A DNA stretch of 64,000 nt from Thauera aromatica_A (GTDB taxonomy: Bacteria; Pseudomonadota; Gammaproteobacteria; Burkholderiales; Rhodocyclaceae), in contig NZ_JALLIK010000097.1 of NCBI RefSeq assembly GCF_023093595.1, forward strand, positions 1 through 64,000. Direction: 5' to 3'. The translations under genes were made by a program, and so were the position numbers. Shown here one piece after another: positions 1 to 9,500 of the stretch (position 1 is the stretch's first letter; each line of letters begins with the position of its first letter). The notes under the pieces were generated by a model, which had not been told where the DNA came from, did no database searches, and saw only the letters and a program-made list of their open reading frames with translations.

Positions 1-2
1 TG

Positions 3-83
3 GCGCAGCTCACCCCAAGGCTGTGGAAGCAACACTTCGCGGCCAATCCGCTGCGATCCGATCTCTTCGAAATCTCGAAGTAG
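3..83 (+). other. possible 3' end of an unidentified plus-strand gene
   Basis: An open plus-strand frame runs in from the left edge and ends at a TAG at 81-83. It encodes about 26 residues that look protein-like (LTPRLWKQHFAANPLRSDLF). If real, it would converge on the truncated pglZ, whose stop lies 18 nt further on. I do not recognise the product. The minus strand here also has an open frame, so 80 nt cannot settle which strand is coding. This is a low-confidence call; the sequence to the left of the window would decide it. Confidence 0.2.
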
Positions 84-100
84 GCAAGGACGCCGGGCAG

Positions 101-601
101 TTACCGCTTACCGCCCGACGACAGGGCGCGTAGCAAAGCCTTCTGTGTCGCTTGGTCTTGAGCGACATCCAATCCCAGACCACCATTCTTCGACGTCAGG
201 AAAGCGTTGAGCGTCCAGTCCTTGGCATTGACCTGAGTCCAGAACACACCGCGATACTGCAACTCGGCGAGAGGTTGGAGGTGGCGTGGGCAGGACTCAA
301 TGGCACGGAGGTCGGCACGCGAGACGCCCGGCAGGTACACCACCGGCACGCCATCCAGCGCCAAACCATCGAGCTTTCCGGCCAAAGCACATTTCAGCCA
401 GATGGCCGGACCTTGAAGCGCCTCGGGCGCATACTCACCAAGCATCAAAATGGGCCGACCCGAGGCTCGCAAGGCCTTTACGACCGGAACCCACTGGTGC
501 TCTGCGTCCGTCCAGAGTATCGCCTCTGGCTGTGCTTGCACCGATTTATTGAACCTGCCTGCCTCTTTCAGGGCCTGGGCAAGGGCTTTAAGAATATTCA
601 T
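101..601 (-). pseudogene. pglZ: pglZ fragment: N-terminal part of a type B BREX phosphatase
   Basis: The 166 residues match the N-terminal part of type B PglZ. Recognisable pieces are the start MNILKALAQALKEA, then AILWTD, VVYLPGVSRADLRAIESCP, LAELQYRGVFWTQ and GLGLDVAQDQATQ. Full PglZ proteins of this type are roughly 800 residues, with an alkaline-phosphatase-like catalytic domain after this region. Here the frame ends at a TAA at 101-103, right after ALLRALSSGGKR, and none of the three minus frames below position 100 reads like PglZ. The metal-binding catalytic part is therefore missing. It starts 69 nt after the AIPR gene and is the last recognisable gene of the BREX operon. It could be a deletion or insertion scar, or a short PglZ-N protein paired with a separate catalytic protein outside the window. 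Identity of the fragment is fairly sure; its fate is inference. Confidence 0.75.
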
Positions 602-670
602 TCAGCCTTCCTGCAGAAACCCATCACCAGTCTGCGAACTCACCAGAAACGGCGTGCGTGTCATCGACAA

Positions 671-2359
671 TTATCCCAACAGTGGCATCTCCAGAATCTT
701 CTGGATTAGGTCGCCACGGCGGAAGGTGGCCGACAACTGGAGCGTGGACACCGCCTTACTGCCGTACAAATCGTCAAGCGCGCGCTGGATGTCCTCGGCC
801 GAACGCGCGAAATCATCCTCCCCGTGCGTCTCGATGTACCGCTTGGCCTCATCGAAGACACGATGGGTCAATCCCGACAGCGGCAGCTTTAGCGCCTTCA
901 GAATACGCTGCCCCATTCGCATCGCGATGAAACACGAGGCGTAGCGCACCAACAGTGCGTCATCTGAGCTAGGCCTACGTCGATGGTTTTCGGCAATGCG
1001 ATAGAGCAACACCGCCACAATGACCTGCGCCCCATTCACGTCGGCCGGAAACACATTGTCGTAGAGCTTCCCGAAGTGCTCCCGAGTCAAGAATTTGGCT
1101 TGATGCGGTGCCGTGCGCCATACCGCAAGCAGCGCCTCGGCGGCCGCACCCGCTGTGATATCGGTGGACTTCGGCGCACCATCCGTCCGCTTGCGCCGAT
1201 AATTGAAACCCAGCGAGGCAATACTGGCTTCGAGCTGACGCTGAATTTCATCATTGGCACGCAAGTCCTTCAGATCGACTGGGTTCTGGCTGTTGGTCGC
1301 GTGCGTGATCTGGTGAACGATATCTTCCTTCTCTTTCGGCAGTTCATACACCCGCACCAGCACGCTTGCCTGCGCCGGCAAGAATTCGCCACGCTCTGCC
1401 ATCTCGTCCAGCGTCTTGTAGATCGTCATGCAGGTCTGCGCGCCATTAACGATCTGCAGGTTCTCCGCCTGCACCTGATAATCCCCTCCCTGCAACCCGT
1501 TGTACTTGAAGTGGTCGCAGATGATGGTGAGGCCGTTGTTGAAGAAGTAGAAATTTTCCGGCGCACTAGAGCGCAGGGTGGCACGGATGCCCTCGTTCAC
1601 CCGGTTACCGTGCAAGCCGAGGTAGCGCCGCACATTGCGCTCCAGCAGGCGTTCGCCGTGCGCCTTCATCAATGCCCCCACTTCGGTCACAGGCATGCGA
1701 CCCACGCACACCCGGCTAAAGTTCATGTCCTCAACATTGGCCTTCCCGACCAGGCGTAACGTCGCGTCCACCTGCTTGGGCCGCTGCAAAATGCCGACAA
1801 GCACATCGTGATTGACGTGCTCCCAAGTCACCTGCTCGCCGAACCCCGCCAGCTCGATCAGGCGTTGAGCCTGATCGTTCCAGCGCAGGCCGTTGTTGCA
1901 GGCAATCGCACGCACCCGTGGGATGAAACCGTCGCGCACCATAGCGCGCGCCTGCTCAACCCGCACCCGCAACCTGTCGTTAATGGTGCCCAGTTCAGCT
2001 TGAGGATCGAAAATGTGGCGGATGGCATTGATGAGCGCCTTGATGCCGCCCTCATCGAAATTGCCATCGGCCTCGAGCCTCGTTGCGTACTTGGACTGAA
2101 AAACGGTGACGACGAACTCGCCGTCCACCTCCTCCGTCACCTGCATCGCATCCACGCCAAAGTCGCCACTGCCATCGGTCACACAATCGAACGCTTCGCG
2201 TGCATCCAGGTCGAGCATGGTCTTCACGCACAGATACACAAATGCTAACGACCGCAGCCGGCCTTCATCGGTCAGCTTCAGCTCATCCCTGGCCCATTCA
2301 CGGATTTCATCCTGCACGCCCTTAAGACGCTGATCGATGATAGATGCATTGAGATTCAT
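671..2359 (-). CDS. AIPR-family (abortive infection phage resistance) protein
   Basis: This 562-residue protein carries AIPR-family hallmarks in its middle (NFYFFNNGLTIIC and QIVNGAQT), a family named after phage-resistance abortive-infection proteins. The first ~100 residues contain GSGDFGVDAMQV (Asp70) followed by VVTVFQSKY (Gln88-x-Lys90). That spacing resembles the D...(E/Q)xK core of Mrr-like PD-(D/E)xK nucleases, so an N-terminal nuclease is plausible though not proven. The start ATG overlaps the pglX stop (ATGA, 2356-2359), so the gene is probably translationally coupled to pglX and belongs to the BREX operon. AIPR is not one of the six classic type 1 BREX genes. GC content is visibly lower than in the housekeeping genes to the right, consistent with horizontal gain. 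Family call is good; the role in BREX is inference. Confidence 0.82.
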   Translation of the reverse strand: MNLNASIIDQRLKGVQDEIREWARDELKLTDEGRLRSLAFVYLCVKTMLDLDAREAFDCVTDGSGDFGVDAMQVTEEVDGEFVVTVFQSKYATRLEADGNFDEGGIKALINAIRHIFDPQAELGTINDRLRVRVEQARAMVRDGFIPRVRAIACNNGLRWNDQAQRLIELAGFGEQVTWEHVNHDVLVGILQRPKQVDATLRLVGKANVEDMNFSRVCVGRMPVTEVGALMKAHGERLLERNVRRYLGLHGNRVNEGIRATLRSSAPENFYFFNNGLTIICDHFKYNGLQGGDYQVQAENLQIVNGAQTCMTIYKTLDEMAERGEFLPAQASVLVRVYELPKEKEDIVHQITHATNSQNPVDLKDLRANDEIQRQLEASIASLGFNYRRKRTDGAPKSTDITAGAAAEALLAVWRTAPHQAKFLTREHFGKLYDNVFPADVNGAQVIVAVLLYRIAENHRRRPSSDDALLVRYASCFIAMRMGQRILKALKLPLSGLTHRVFDEAKRYIETHGEDDFARSAEDIQRALDDLYGSKAVSTLQLSATFRRGDLIQKILEMPLLG

Positions 2360-5300
2360 TGTTCCTTCTCCTTGCTTGCCGCCGCCCGCTTCTCCACCAG
2401 CGTCAGGTGATGGTCATTGATGCGGTCGCCATTGAACACAGCGAACCACGGTGCGCTTTCCACGTCCTTGCCGCGGTCCTTGTCCCACTTGATGTTGAGC
2501 TTCGGGCCCTTGTTGTGGCGCAGCACGCCGGCGGTCATCCAGGGGCGGATGTTGAGGCGCACGCCGTCGTTGAGGTCGGGGTTCCAGCCGATGGGCTGCT
2601 CGGCGAGCGGTTTCCAGCGCACGAAAATGTCGAAGGGCGCTTCGCCTTCGAGGATGGCTTCGAGCTTTTTCTTCAGCGCCTGCGCGGCGGCCAGCCGCTG
2701 CGGGGCGCCGTCGAGGCCGCTGGCCACACCGGCTTCCTGAATGCGAATCCAGTCGCCCAGGTAGGTGTGGATGAGGCGCTCCAGGTTGCGGGCGTCGAGC
2801 TTGTGGTAATTGACCAGCGCGCCGAAACCGTCCTTGAGGCCGTCCCACACATGCCAGATGAAGGGGCGGTGGTGGAAGCGCTTGGCGTGCTGCTCGAAGA
2901 ACTTCTCGCGCAGCCACACTTCCAGGCTCTTGCCGGCGCAATCGGCCTCGGCCAGCAGGCGGTCGAGGGTGGAGGCTTTCCAACTGCCCGGGGTGACGGT
3001 TTCCCAGGCGTCGATGAGCAGTGCCAGCAGGCGTTCAAAGGCGGGCTTTTCACCGCGCACGGCGGGCAGGCAGACGATGCCGTCGTCATCGGCGTGAGCA
3101 GCGAGCTTGTCGGTGTGCGCAATCCACTGGCGGGCTTCATCGGCGAGTTCCATGTCGGCGTCGGTCTCGGCCGGCCAGCGGTAGCCGAGCAGGCGGGCGA
3201 CGGCGACTTGCAGCGGGTCGGTGGCGGGCTGCGGGTGTCCGTGGAACAGCCACTGGGTGGGGTCGTCGGAATAGGGTTTGGGCAGGCCGTTGGGGTAGCG
3301 TTCGGCGGCGACTTGCTGCCAGTGGGCGAGGTCGAAGGGGACTTTGACCAAGTCTCCACGTACCTTGAGCGTCTGATTCGCCTTGCGAACCTCGACGGCA
3401 TAGGACGGGTCTGCGCAGTAGCACCAAAGTGCTGGCACAACGGCTTCATCTTCTGCAATCAGAACGACTGCGTTCTCATCAAACAGGCCACCGAGGTATG
3501 ACGTTGCTGGCAGATCCCGCATCGCACTGATAAGAACGCCCTGGCGCCCCCAGGCGTTCTTGCCTCGAAGCCAAGAACCTACTTGGTCTTCCCCCAGCTT
3601 CTCGACCACGAAATCGTAAAGTGCCCCATTACCGTCCTCCCAAAAAACCAGGCTCTCGCATCCGGAGAAATCTGCACGAGCGTCGACTGTGCTTTGCATC
3701 TTTGCCCAGCCTGACGGAATTTCACCGAACTCCCAGTGCTTTCGATAGAAACGAATCGAGTCCCCCGTGCAGATACCGAGGTTATGGTAGGCAAATTTGT
3801 TCAGCACAGTGACGGACGAGGACTCTCCGAACATCACCCGCGCATCCGGATTCCCCAACTGCCCCTTCTGCCCCACCGACACCACCTCCCCCTCCCGCAG
3901 CAGCGCCGCCTTCTCCACCGCCCCCTTCGGCCCGCTGGCATCCACGCCGCGCAAGTCAAACGCCTCGTCCGCCGGCGCATGGGTCTGGGTGAGCAGGACG
4001 GCCTGCACGACCTCGCCGCTGATGGTCTCGAAGGCACCCGGCCCCAGCCGCGCCAGCAGATTCCACTGCACCCGCTTCAGCAGACTTTCGCGCTGCTTCT
4101 TGTAGCTGGTGAGGAACAGCCAGTTCTGCGGCATCACAATCTGCACCACACCGGCCGCGCCGCGCTGCGACAGTTCCAGGCAACGCTCCAGGAACACGTT
4201 GGCGAGGTCGTTCTTGGCGTCCGGGTAATGGGTTTCGCAGAAGGCCTTCAGCGCGTCGGACTGCTTGCCGCGCGCCAGATAGGGCACGTTGGTCGCCACC
4301 AGGTGGTAGCGCGCATCCAGCAGCCGCGCCGCATCGAGCAGGCCGCGGGCGGTCAGGGCGTGGTCCCAAGCCTCATCCTGCACCTCGTTGCCCTCGCCCC
4401 ACAGCGTGGCCGGGCGCTCGGTGGACAGTGCCCGCTCCAGCAGCGCGCGCAAGGTGTCGAAGCTGGGGGTGGCGAGGTCGTTCTTCAGGCTCCGCGCTGG
4501 GTCGAGCAGGCTGCCCAGCAGCGGCGCTTGCGAGAAGCTGTCGTGCAGCAGGCGCAGTTCCTGGCGCAGGTAGGCGGGGTTCGGGACGTCCTCAGTTGCG
4601 TTCTCTGGAACCAGCGCCATCCAGTCCGGCGCCCGCGCGGCCACCTTCAGCCCGCAGCAAGCGACGTTGGGCGCGGGCATGTGCGCGCGCACGCCCAGCG
4701 GCTGGCCGGCCTCGTCCGGGAAGCGCCAGGCGGCGAGCGCCAGCGCGAACACTGCGATTTCCACGCAGCGCGGGTCCAGTTCCAGGCCGTGCAGGTTGTC
4801 GCGCAGCACCGCATCCACCGCCTCGCGGGCGGAGAGGTGTTCCGCCGTCATGCGCATCGGCACCAGCATCAGAAAGGCCGCCACCAGAAAATGCCCCGAC
4901 CCGCAGCAGGGGTCGAGCAGCTTGAAATCGGCGAGGGTGTCGGGCCAGCCCTCGAACTTGCCGGCTGCGGGCGTACCGTCGTCCAGCGTGCGCAGGTAGG
5001 TGAGCGGCACCGGGCAGGGCGTGTCCGGGTGGCGGGTGAGCCACCAGGCGCCGAGTGAGTTGTGGAGCAGGAAGTCCACCATGTAGGGCTCGGTGAACAG
5101 CTGGGTGACGGCGGGCAACTCGTCTGCGCCAATCTTCACCTCGGAGGCGTTGACCTCGTCCTTGCGCCGCGCCTGCCAGAACTGATACACCCAGCCCAGG
5201 CTGTCGCTGGCCTGAAAGACCTCGGGCGGCAGGCCGCTAAGCAGGCGTTCCAGCTCGCGCTGATGCTCGGGCGCGAACACGAGCTCGAACACCGGATGCT

Positions 5301-5757
5301 GCGGCTTGAACACCTGCGGCAACATGCGCGCGGCGAGCTTGCCCGCCAGTTCCCACTCGCTGCGCGCGCCCATCGCCATCTCGGGGTGGTGGTCGACCAT
5401 CTCGCGGCAGTCCTGCAACGACACCGCCGCGCCCGGCTCCCACAGCAGCAGGCCGTTTTCGGCGAGGAAGCGGGCAAACAGCATGCGGTGCCAGTGCTCG
5501 TAGGCCACCTCCCACACCAGCCGGCGCAGCTCCTGGGTGTCGTCACCGTGCTTGGCATCGCCCAGGCTGCGGCCGTGGGCGCGCAGGCGGCGGCGCAGGG
5601 CGCGCTGTTCGTCGTTCAGGTAGTCCGGCGCCCTGCCCTCGCCCACCGCGAGCTGCTGCAAGGCGGCACGGGCGGCGGTCTCGGCGATGTCGCGGGCGGA
5701 CTTGACGGTGTTTTCGAGTTGGGTGCGCAGGGGCTTGGCGAGGCTGGCTTGGGTCAT
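2356..5757 (-). CDS. pglX: PglX, BREX adenine-specific DNA methyltransferase
   Basis: This is a large (1133 aa) class I SAM-dependent methyltransferase of the PglX type. BREX uses PglX to mark self DNA by N6-adenine methylation and needs it for defence. Motif I is LLDPCCGSGHFL (residues ~281-291). Motif IV is ATNVPYLARGKQ (NVPY at 490-493), where most N6-adenine enzymes have (N/D)PP(Y/F). The N-terminal NTVKSARDIAETAARAAL segment and a long C-terminal region frame the catalytic core. Residues ~640-800 (about 3350-3840) are encoded by DNA near 50-55% GC, whereas the flanking parts are around 65-75%; this is where target recognition is expected. The stop overlaps the AIPR start, and vapC ends 33 nt before the pglX start. 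Identity is firm; the recognition sequence cannot be read from the gene. Confidence 0.9.
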   Translation of the reverse strand: MTQASLAKPLRTQLENTVKSARDIAETAARAALQQLAVGEGRAPDYLNDEQRALRRRLRAHGRSLGDAKHGDDTQELRRLVWEVAYEHWHRMLFARFLAENGLLLWEPGAAVSLQDCREMVDHHPEMAMGARSEWELAGKLAARMLPQVFKPQHPVFELVFAPEHQRELERLLSGLPPEVFQASDSLGWVYQFWQARRKDEVNASEVKIGADELPAVTQLFTEPYMVDFLLHNSLGAWWLTRHPDTPCPVPLTYLRTLDDGTPAAGKFEGWPDTLADFKLLDPCCGSGHFLVAAFLMLVPMRMTAEHLSAREAVDAVLRDNLHGLELDPRCVEIAVFALALAAWRFPDEAGQPLGVRAHMPAPNVACCGLKVAARAPDWMALVPENATEDVPNPAYLRQELRLLHDSFSQAPLLGSLLDPARSLKNDLATPSFDTLRALLERALSTERPATLWGEGNEVQDEAWDHALTARGLLDAARLLDARYHLVATNVPYLARGKQSDALKAFCETHYPDAKNDLANVFLERCLELSQRGAAGVVQIVMPQNWLFLTSYKKQRESLLKRVQWNLLARLGPGAFETISGEVVQAVLLTQTHAPADEAFDLRGVDASGPKGAVEKAALLREGEVVSVGQKGQLGNPDARVMFGESSSVTVLNKFAYHNLGICTGDSIRFYRKHWEFGEIPSGWAKMQSTVDARADFSGCESLVFWEDGNGALYDFVVEKLGEDQVGSWLRGKNAWGRQGVLISAMRDLPATSYLGGLFDENAVVLIAEDEAVVPALWCYCADPSYAVEVRKANQTLKVRGDLVKVPFDLAHWQQVAAERYPNGLPKPYSDDPTQWLFHGHPQPATDPLQVAVARLLGYRWPAETDADMELADEARQWIAHTDKLAAHADDDGIVCLPAVRGEKPAFERLLALLIDAWETVTPGSWKASTLDRLLAEADCAGKSLEVWLREKFFEQHAKRFHHRPFIWHVWDGLKDGFGALVNYHKLDARNLERLIHTYLGDWIRIQEAGVASGLDGAPQRLAAAQALKKKLEAILEGEAPFDIFVRWKPLAEQPIGWNPDLNDGVRLNIRPWMTAGVLRHNKGPKLNIKWDKDRGKDVESAPWFAVFNGDRINDHHLTLVEKRAAASKEKEQ

Positions 5758-5790
5758 GCAGAACCTTGATGTCGTATGCGATGGGCGCAG

Positions 5791-6192
5791 TCAGGCCGCG
5801 ACCCAGTTTTCCAGCCGCAGGCCGGGGTAGTCGCGGAAGTCGTCTTCATTGTTGGTGACCAGCACCGCGCCGGCGGCGATGGCGTGGGCGGCGATGAGGC
5901 GGTCGAGCGCATCGCGGCGGCGGTCGCGGATGGCTGCACGCAAGATGCCGAACTGCTCGGCAGCCGCTTCGGTGAAGGGCAGCACCGGGATGCGTTGCAC
6001 CAGCAGCGCGAGCACCTTTTCGTCATGGTCGCGGTTACGCTGCTGCATCTCCAGGCCGGCACGCAGCTCGGCGTAGGTGACGACCGACATCAGCGCTTCG
6101 CCCTGCTTCAAGGCAGCCAGGCGCTGCAACACCTGCGGCGGGTGACGCTGGATGAGGTGGATGCAGATGTTGGTGTCGAGCATGTAAGGCAT
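5791..6192 (-). CDS. vapC: VapC-type PIN-domain RNase toxin
   Basis: This is a 133-residue PIN-domain protein of typical VapC length. The acidic Mg2+-site residues sit at Asp6 (YMLDTNIC), Glu42 (TYAELRAG), Asp97 (DALDRLIAAHA) and the NNEDDF motif (115-119). VapC toxins cleave structured RNAs such as initiator tRNA or rRNA and are neutralised by VapB. The gene starts 5 nt after the vapB stop, so the two are co-translated. The pair sits inside the BREX operon between brxC and pglX in the same orientation. It may stabilise the island as an addiction module or act as a back-up abortive response if the BREX genes are disturbed; both roles are inference. The family call is strong. Confidence 0.9.
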   Translation of the reverse strand: MPYMLDTNICIHLIQRHPPQVLQRLAALKQGEALMSVVTYAELRAGLEMQQRNRDHDEKVLALLVQRIPVLPFTEAAAEQFGILRAAIRDRRRDALDRLIAAHAIAAGAVLVTNNEDDFRDYPGLRLENWVAA

Positions 6193-6197
6193 CGCGC

Positions 6198-6494
6198 TCA
6201 GGCTCCGTCGGTCGATTTTGGCGACTCATCCGCATCCGCGGGGCCACTGCCGAACACGCCGCCCCAGTCGCGCTCTTTTTGTTCGTGAAACTCGCGCCCG
6301 CCCGCCATGAAATCGGGGCTGAAGGAGGCAAGAATCGCCGGCACGTCCGCCAGGGTTTCGCGTTCCACGGGGCGCAGCACCAGGGTGTTGCCAACGCGCT
6401 CGATTTCGACCTCGTCAGCAGGCCCCAGAAAGGCGAGCTCCTTGGGGATGCGCACCGCGAGCGAATTGCCGCTCTTGAACATACGCGTCAGCAT
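6198..6494 (-). CDS. vapB: VapB antitoxin, AbrB/MazE-like DNA-binding fold
   Basis: A 98-residue antitoxin whose N-terminal swapped-hairpin domain (RMFKSGNSLAVRIPKEL, then ADEVEIERVGNTLVL) is typical of AbrB/SpoVT-type antitoxins. The acidic, flexible C-terminal tail would bind and block VapC. An upstream ATG at 6530 is possible in frame, but ATG 6494 is chosen. It follows a clear AGAGG ribosome-binding site, and the longer form would read straight through the palindromic operator at 6511-6529. VapB-VapC complexes usually repress their own promoter, and the palindrome 17 nt upstream fits that. It lies immediately after the brxC stop codon. Confidence 0.88.
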   Translation of the reverse strand: MLTRMFKSGNSLAVRIPKELAFLGPADEVEIERVGNTLVLRPVERETLADVPAILASFSPDFMAGGREFHEQKERDWGGVFGSGPADADESPKSTDGA

Positions 6495-6510
6495 GGCGAC
6501 CTCTGTGTAA

Positions 6511-6529
6511 TGTATATACTGGATATACA
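6511..6529. promoter_or_regulatory. palindromic vapBC operator
   Basis: A perfect 7-bp inverted repeat, TGTATAT and ATATACA, separated by 5 nt (ACTGG). It lies in the 38-nt gap between the brxC stop (6533) and the vapB start (6494). Its AT-richness stands out from the surroundings. Self-repression through such palindromes is usual for AbrB-type VapBC pairs; binding here is inferred. It implies the TA pair has its own promoter inside the BREX operon. Confidence 0.65.
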
Positions 6530-6532
6530 AGT

Positions 6533-9500
6533 TTAGAAGGTCAGCGGGCCTTTGGCTACCTGGGCCAGCAAGAGCTGCTCCACTTCAGCAAGCCAGCTCC
6601 TGACCTCATCGACATCGTTGAGCGTGCGCTGCGGCAGCTTGACTTGAACCACGTTGGGCTTGAGGAGCTTGGCGGCGTCCATGCGCACGGCAGCGAAGCG
6701 GGTCGTGAGCGCCTGCGTGCGCTCGATCCAGCGCTGCAGGTCGCAGTCGTCCAGTGCATCGGCGAGCCTCTCGGCGGTAGAGATGTCGAGCGTGGCAGGC
6801 GGGTCGATGTGGTGAGCGCGAATCAGCGCGGCGTGTTTTTCGCCGTCGAGCTTTTGCCAGTTGCTGTCGGCCTCGAGCTGCGCCATCTGCGCCTCATGCT
6901 CGGCGCGGTAGGCGTCAAGCTTGGCGGTAAGGGCCTTGCGCAAGGTATCGGTGGCGCGCTCCAGCACCGGGCGAACGGGGTCGGGCTCGGCCAGCAAGCT
7001 GCGCTGCGCGGAGATGGCCGCGACCTCGGCCTTCAGGTCTGCGTAAGGACCGAGTGAAGTGGCATAGTCCAGCAGTGCGTCGAGCTGATTCCAGAGCGGC
7101 AGACGCTTTTGAATGAGCTGCGCGGTCTGCTCCCACTGCTTGGCCAGCGCGGTGAGTTCATCGGCCTTGGAAACGAGCTCCAACAAGAGATCATTGCCGC
7201 TCGCCTGCTCCAGAGCGGTGACGGCTGCGGCACTGGGCGGTTCCGGCTGGGGCGCGGGGCCGCCAGCTGCAGCGGCCAGCGTCTTGAGCTTGGTAATGAA
7301 TGCGGGCGCCTTGGCCAGCTCCTCACCCGGCTGGCAGCCGATGCCCAGATTCTGGAACAGCCCGCGAATCTTGATTTTCTGGATGGGGGTGATGTTGACG
7401 GATTCCGGCTCGAAGAAGGTCTGGGTGAGCTTGCTGCGTTCCAGCGATTTGGCGTCGACCGCCTTGTGCGCGGTGTCGCGCGCCTTGAGTTCGCCGGTGG
7501 CGAGCAGGATGTAGAGCGCGCCGTCGATGGTGTCGCGCGGCCAACCGTAAGGGGGCGATTCGAAATTCTCGCGGATGTCGGCGCCTTTCTTACCTGCTCC
7601 CAGGAAGCCGACAATCTTCTGGCACACCGGGTGGGACTTGGGCTCCTGCAGATGGTTGATAGCGCGCATGGCTTCGGCGTTGCCCTTGCGGGCTTCGTCC
7701 AGCACCTTGTCCCAGCCCTTCTGGTCGGCGACGTCGAACTCGCGATAGAGCCGGATGACCGAGGACTTCACCGCAGCGTTGAGACGCTCGGCCAGGTCGT
7801 TGCCTTGGGTAAGCTCCTGACCGCCCGCCTGAAACACGCGAACGCCCGCAAACAAGGTGTTGAGCAGGGTCTCGATTTCCTTCTCGGCGTTGCGCTGACG
7901 GCTTTCCATCGAGCGCTGCGCGTTGCGGCCTTCCTCGGTGTTGGGCGTGCCCTTGCGACTGAGCGTGGCCTTGGCGGCTTCCAGGGTGACGATGGCGTTG
8001 GCGAGGTCCGTCTTGCTCTGCGCCGGCAGGTAGGCAAAGAGCGTGGGGTTCTCTGCGCTTTTCATGCGCGCTTCGGCGATGACCGACTTCTCGTCCGTCT
8101 GCCAGCCATCCTGAATCCAGAGGTAAAGGGCCTTGTCGTGGTCTTTCGGCAGCGCCTCGTCGAAGCAGGCCGAGAGCGTGCGCACCTCGGGCGCCGAGCC
8201 CTGGACCGCGCGCACTTTGCTCAATACGGCACGGAAGCGCGTCTTGAAGAACTCCGCACGCTTGACCTCAACGTTCTGTGGCGAAGCCTTGAGCTGGGAC
8301 TCCTGGGCGCGGAACTCGTCATACCAGGCGCTCGATTCGCGCGTCTGCAGATGGTACTCAGCGCCATTGGGGCCATCGAGCGCCATCACCAGGTGGTCTT
8401 TCTCCTGCAGCTCATCGAGCAGCGCAGGAATGGTTCGGCGAAGCTCGGTCGAGCCACCCTTCAGGTCGGTGACCAGCAAATCGGCCAGCACGTCCTCCGT
8501 CGGCTTGAGGCCGATGGCAAGCGCCTTCTCCGCGGGGAGCTTGTTGATGAGATAGATGAGCTTGAGCAGTCGCGCCTTGCGCTGAGACGACGCGTCGCCG
8601 GCAGCGAACTTCTGCACGCCCTCGAAGATTTCCCGCGACAGCTGGGCGGTGGAGACCAGGTTGGCGGCAATCTGGTCGTAGAGGAAATCGCCCGAGACCA
8701 CGTGGCCCAGCGGCCGCTCGGCGGTTTCCAGCGCGGCTTCATGGACCACGCGCAGCTGACTGCGCAGTTGGGCGACCGTGCCGGTGGCGTCGATGGTGCG
8801 CAGGATGTTTTCCCAGAAGCGGCGGCGCACCGGCAGGATGGGGTAGTCGGCAGTGATAACCGCTTCGTCGTCGGTGACGTGTTCGAGCTTGGTGCCGCGC
8901 AGGTGGCGGGAGATTTCGCCCAGGTTGTCGCGCCAGACACGGTCGATTTCGGGCTGGGCGGTCGGCTTCTTGGCGAGGATGATTTTGCGGGTGACGTTCT
9001 CGACGTCCCAGTCGCCCAGCGTGACCTGCACCGGGAAGCGACCCATCAGGCGCTGCAGGTTGGGCATGCCGGAGAGCGCCGACTGGCCCGTACCGACGAA
9101 CAGCAGCTGGCCATTGAAGTGCTTGGAGAGCGACTCGGTCACCTCCTGCACCTTGTAGGCCTTCTCGGCGTCGGAGCCGATGTACTGTTGTACCTCGTCA
9201 AGCACGACCAGCGTCAGCGGGAACTTGCCGCCTTCCGACAGCGCGCCCTGGATGGCAGCGACCATCTCGTCGTTGGTCACGTCGGTGACCTGCGGGAACT
9301 GGGCCTTGATGAGCTGCCGCAGCGCCGATTCGCTCTCGGCCATCTTCGGGCTGGCCTGCAGCAGTGCCTTGGACAGGTGGCCGGATACATACAGGTGTGG
9401 GAGCTCATGCGTAAAGCTGCGGCCCGCCGCCTCCAGGTTGGACTGCACCGCATCGAGCAGCCCCTCGTGCTTGAGCCACATCACGAAGCGGGCCTGTGCG

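Noticed and set aside
1..100. Continuation of pglZ by a frameshift
   Set aside because: None of the three minus frames resembles PglZ sequence after the stop, and one frame has its own stop at 108-110, so a simple one-base error does not restore the gene.
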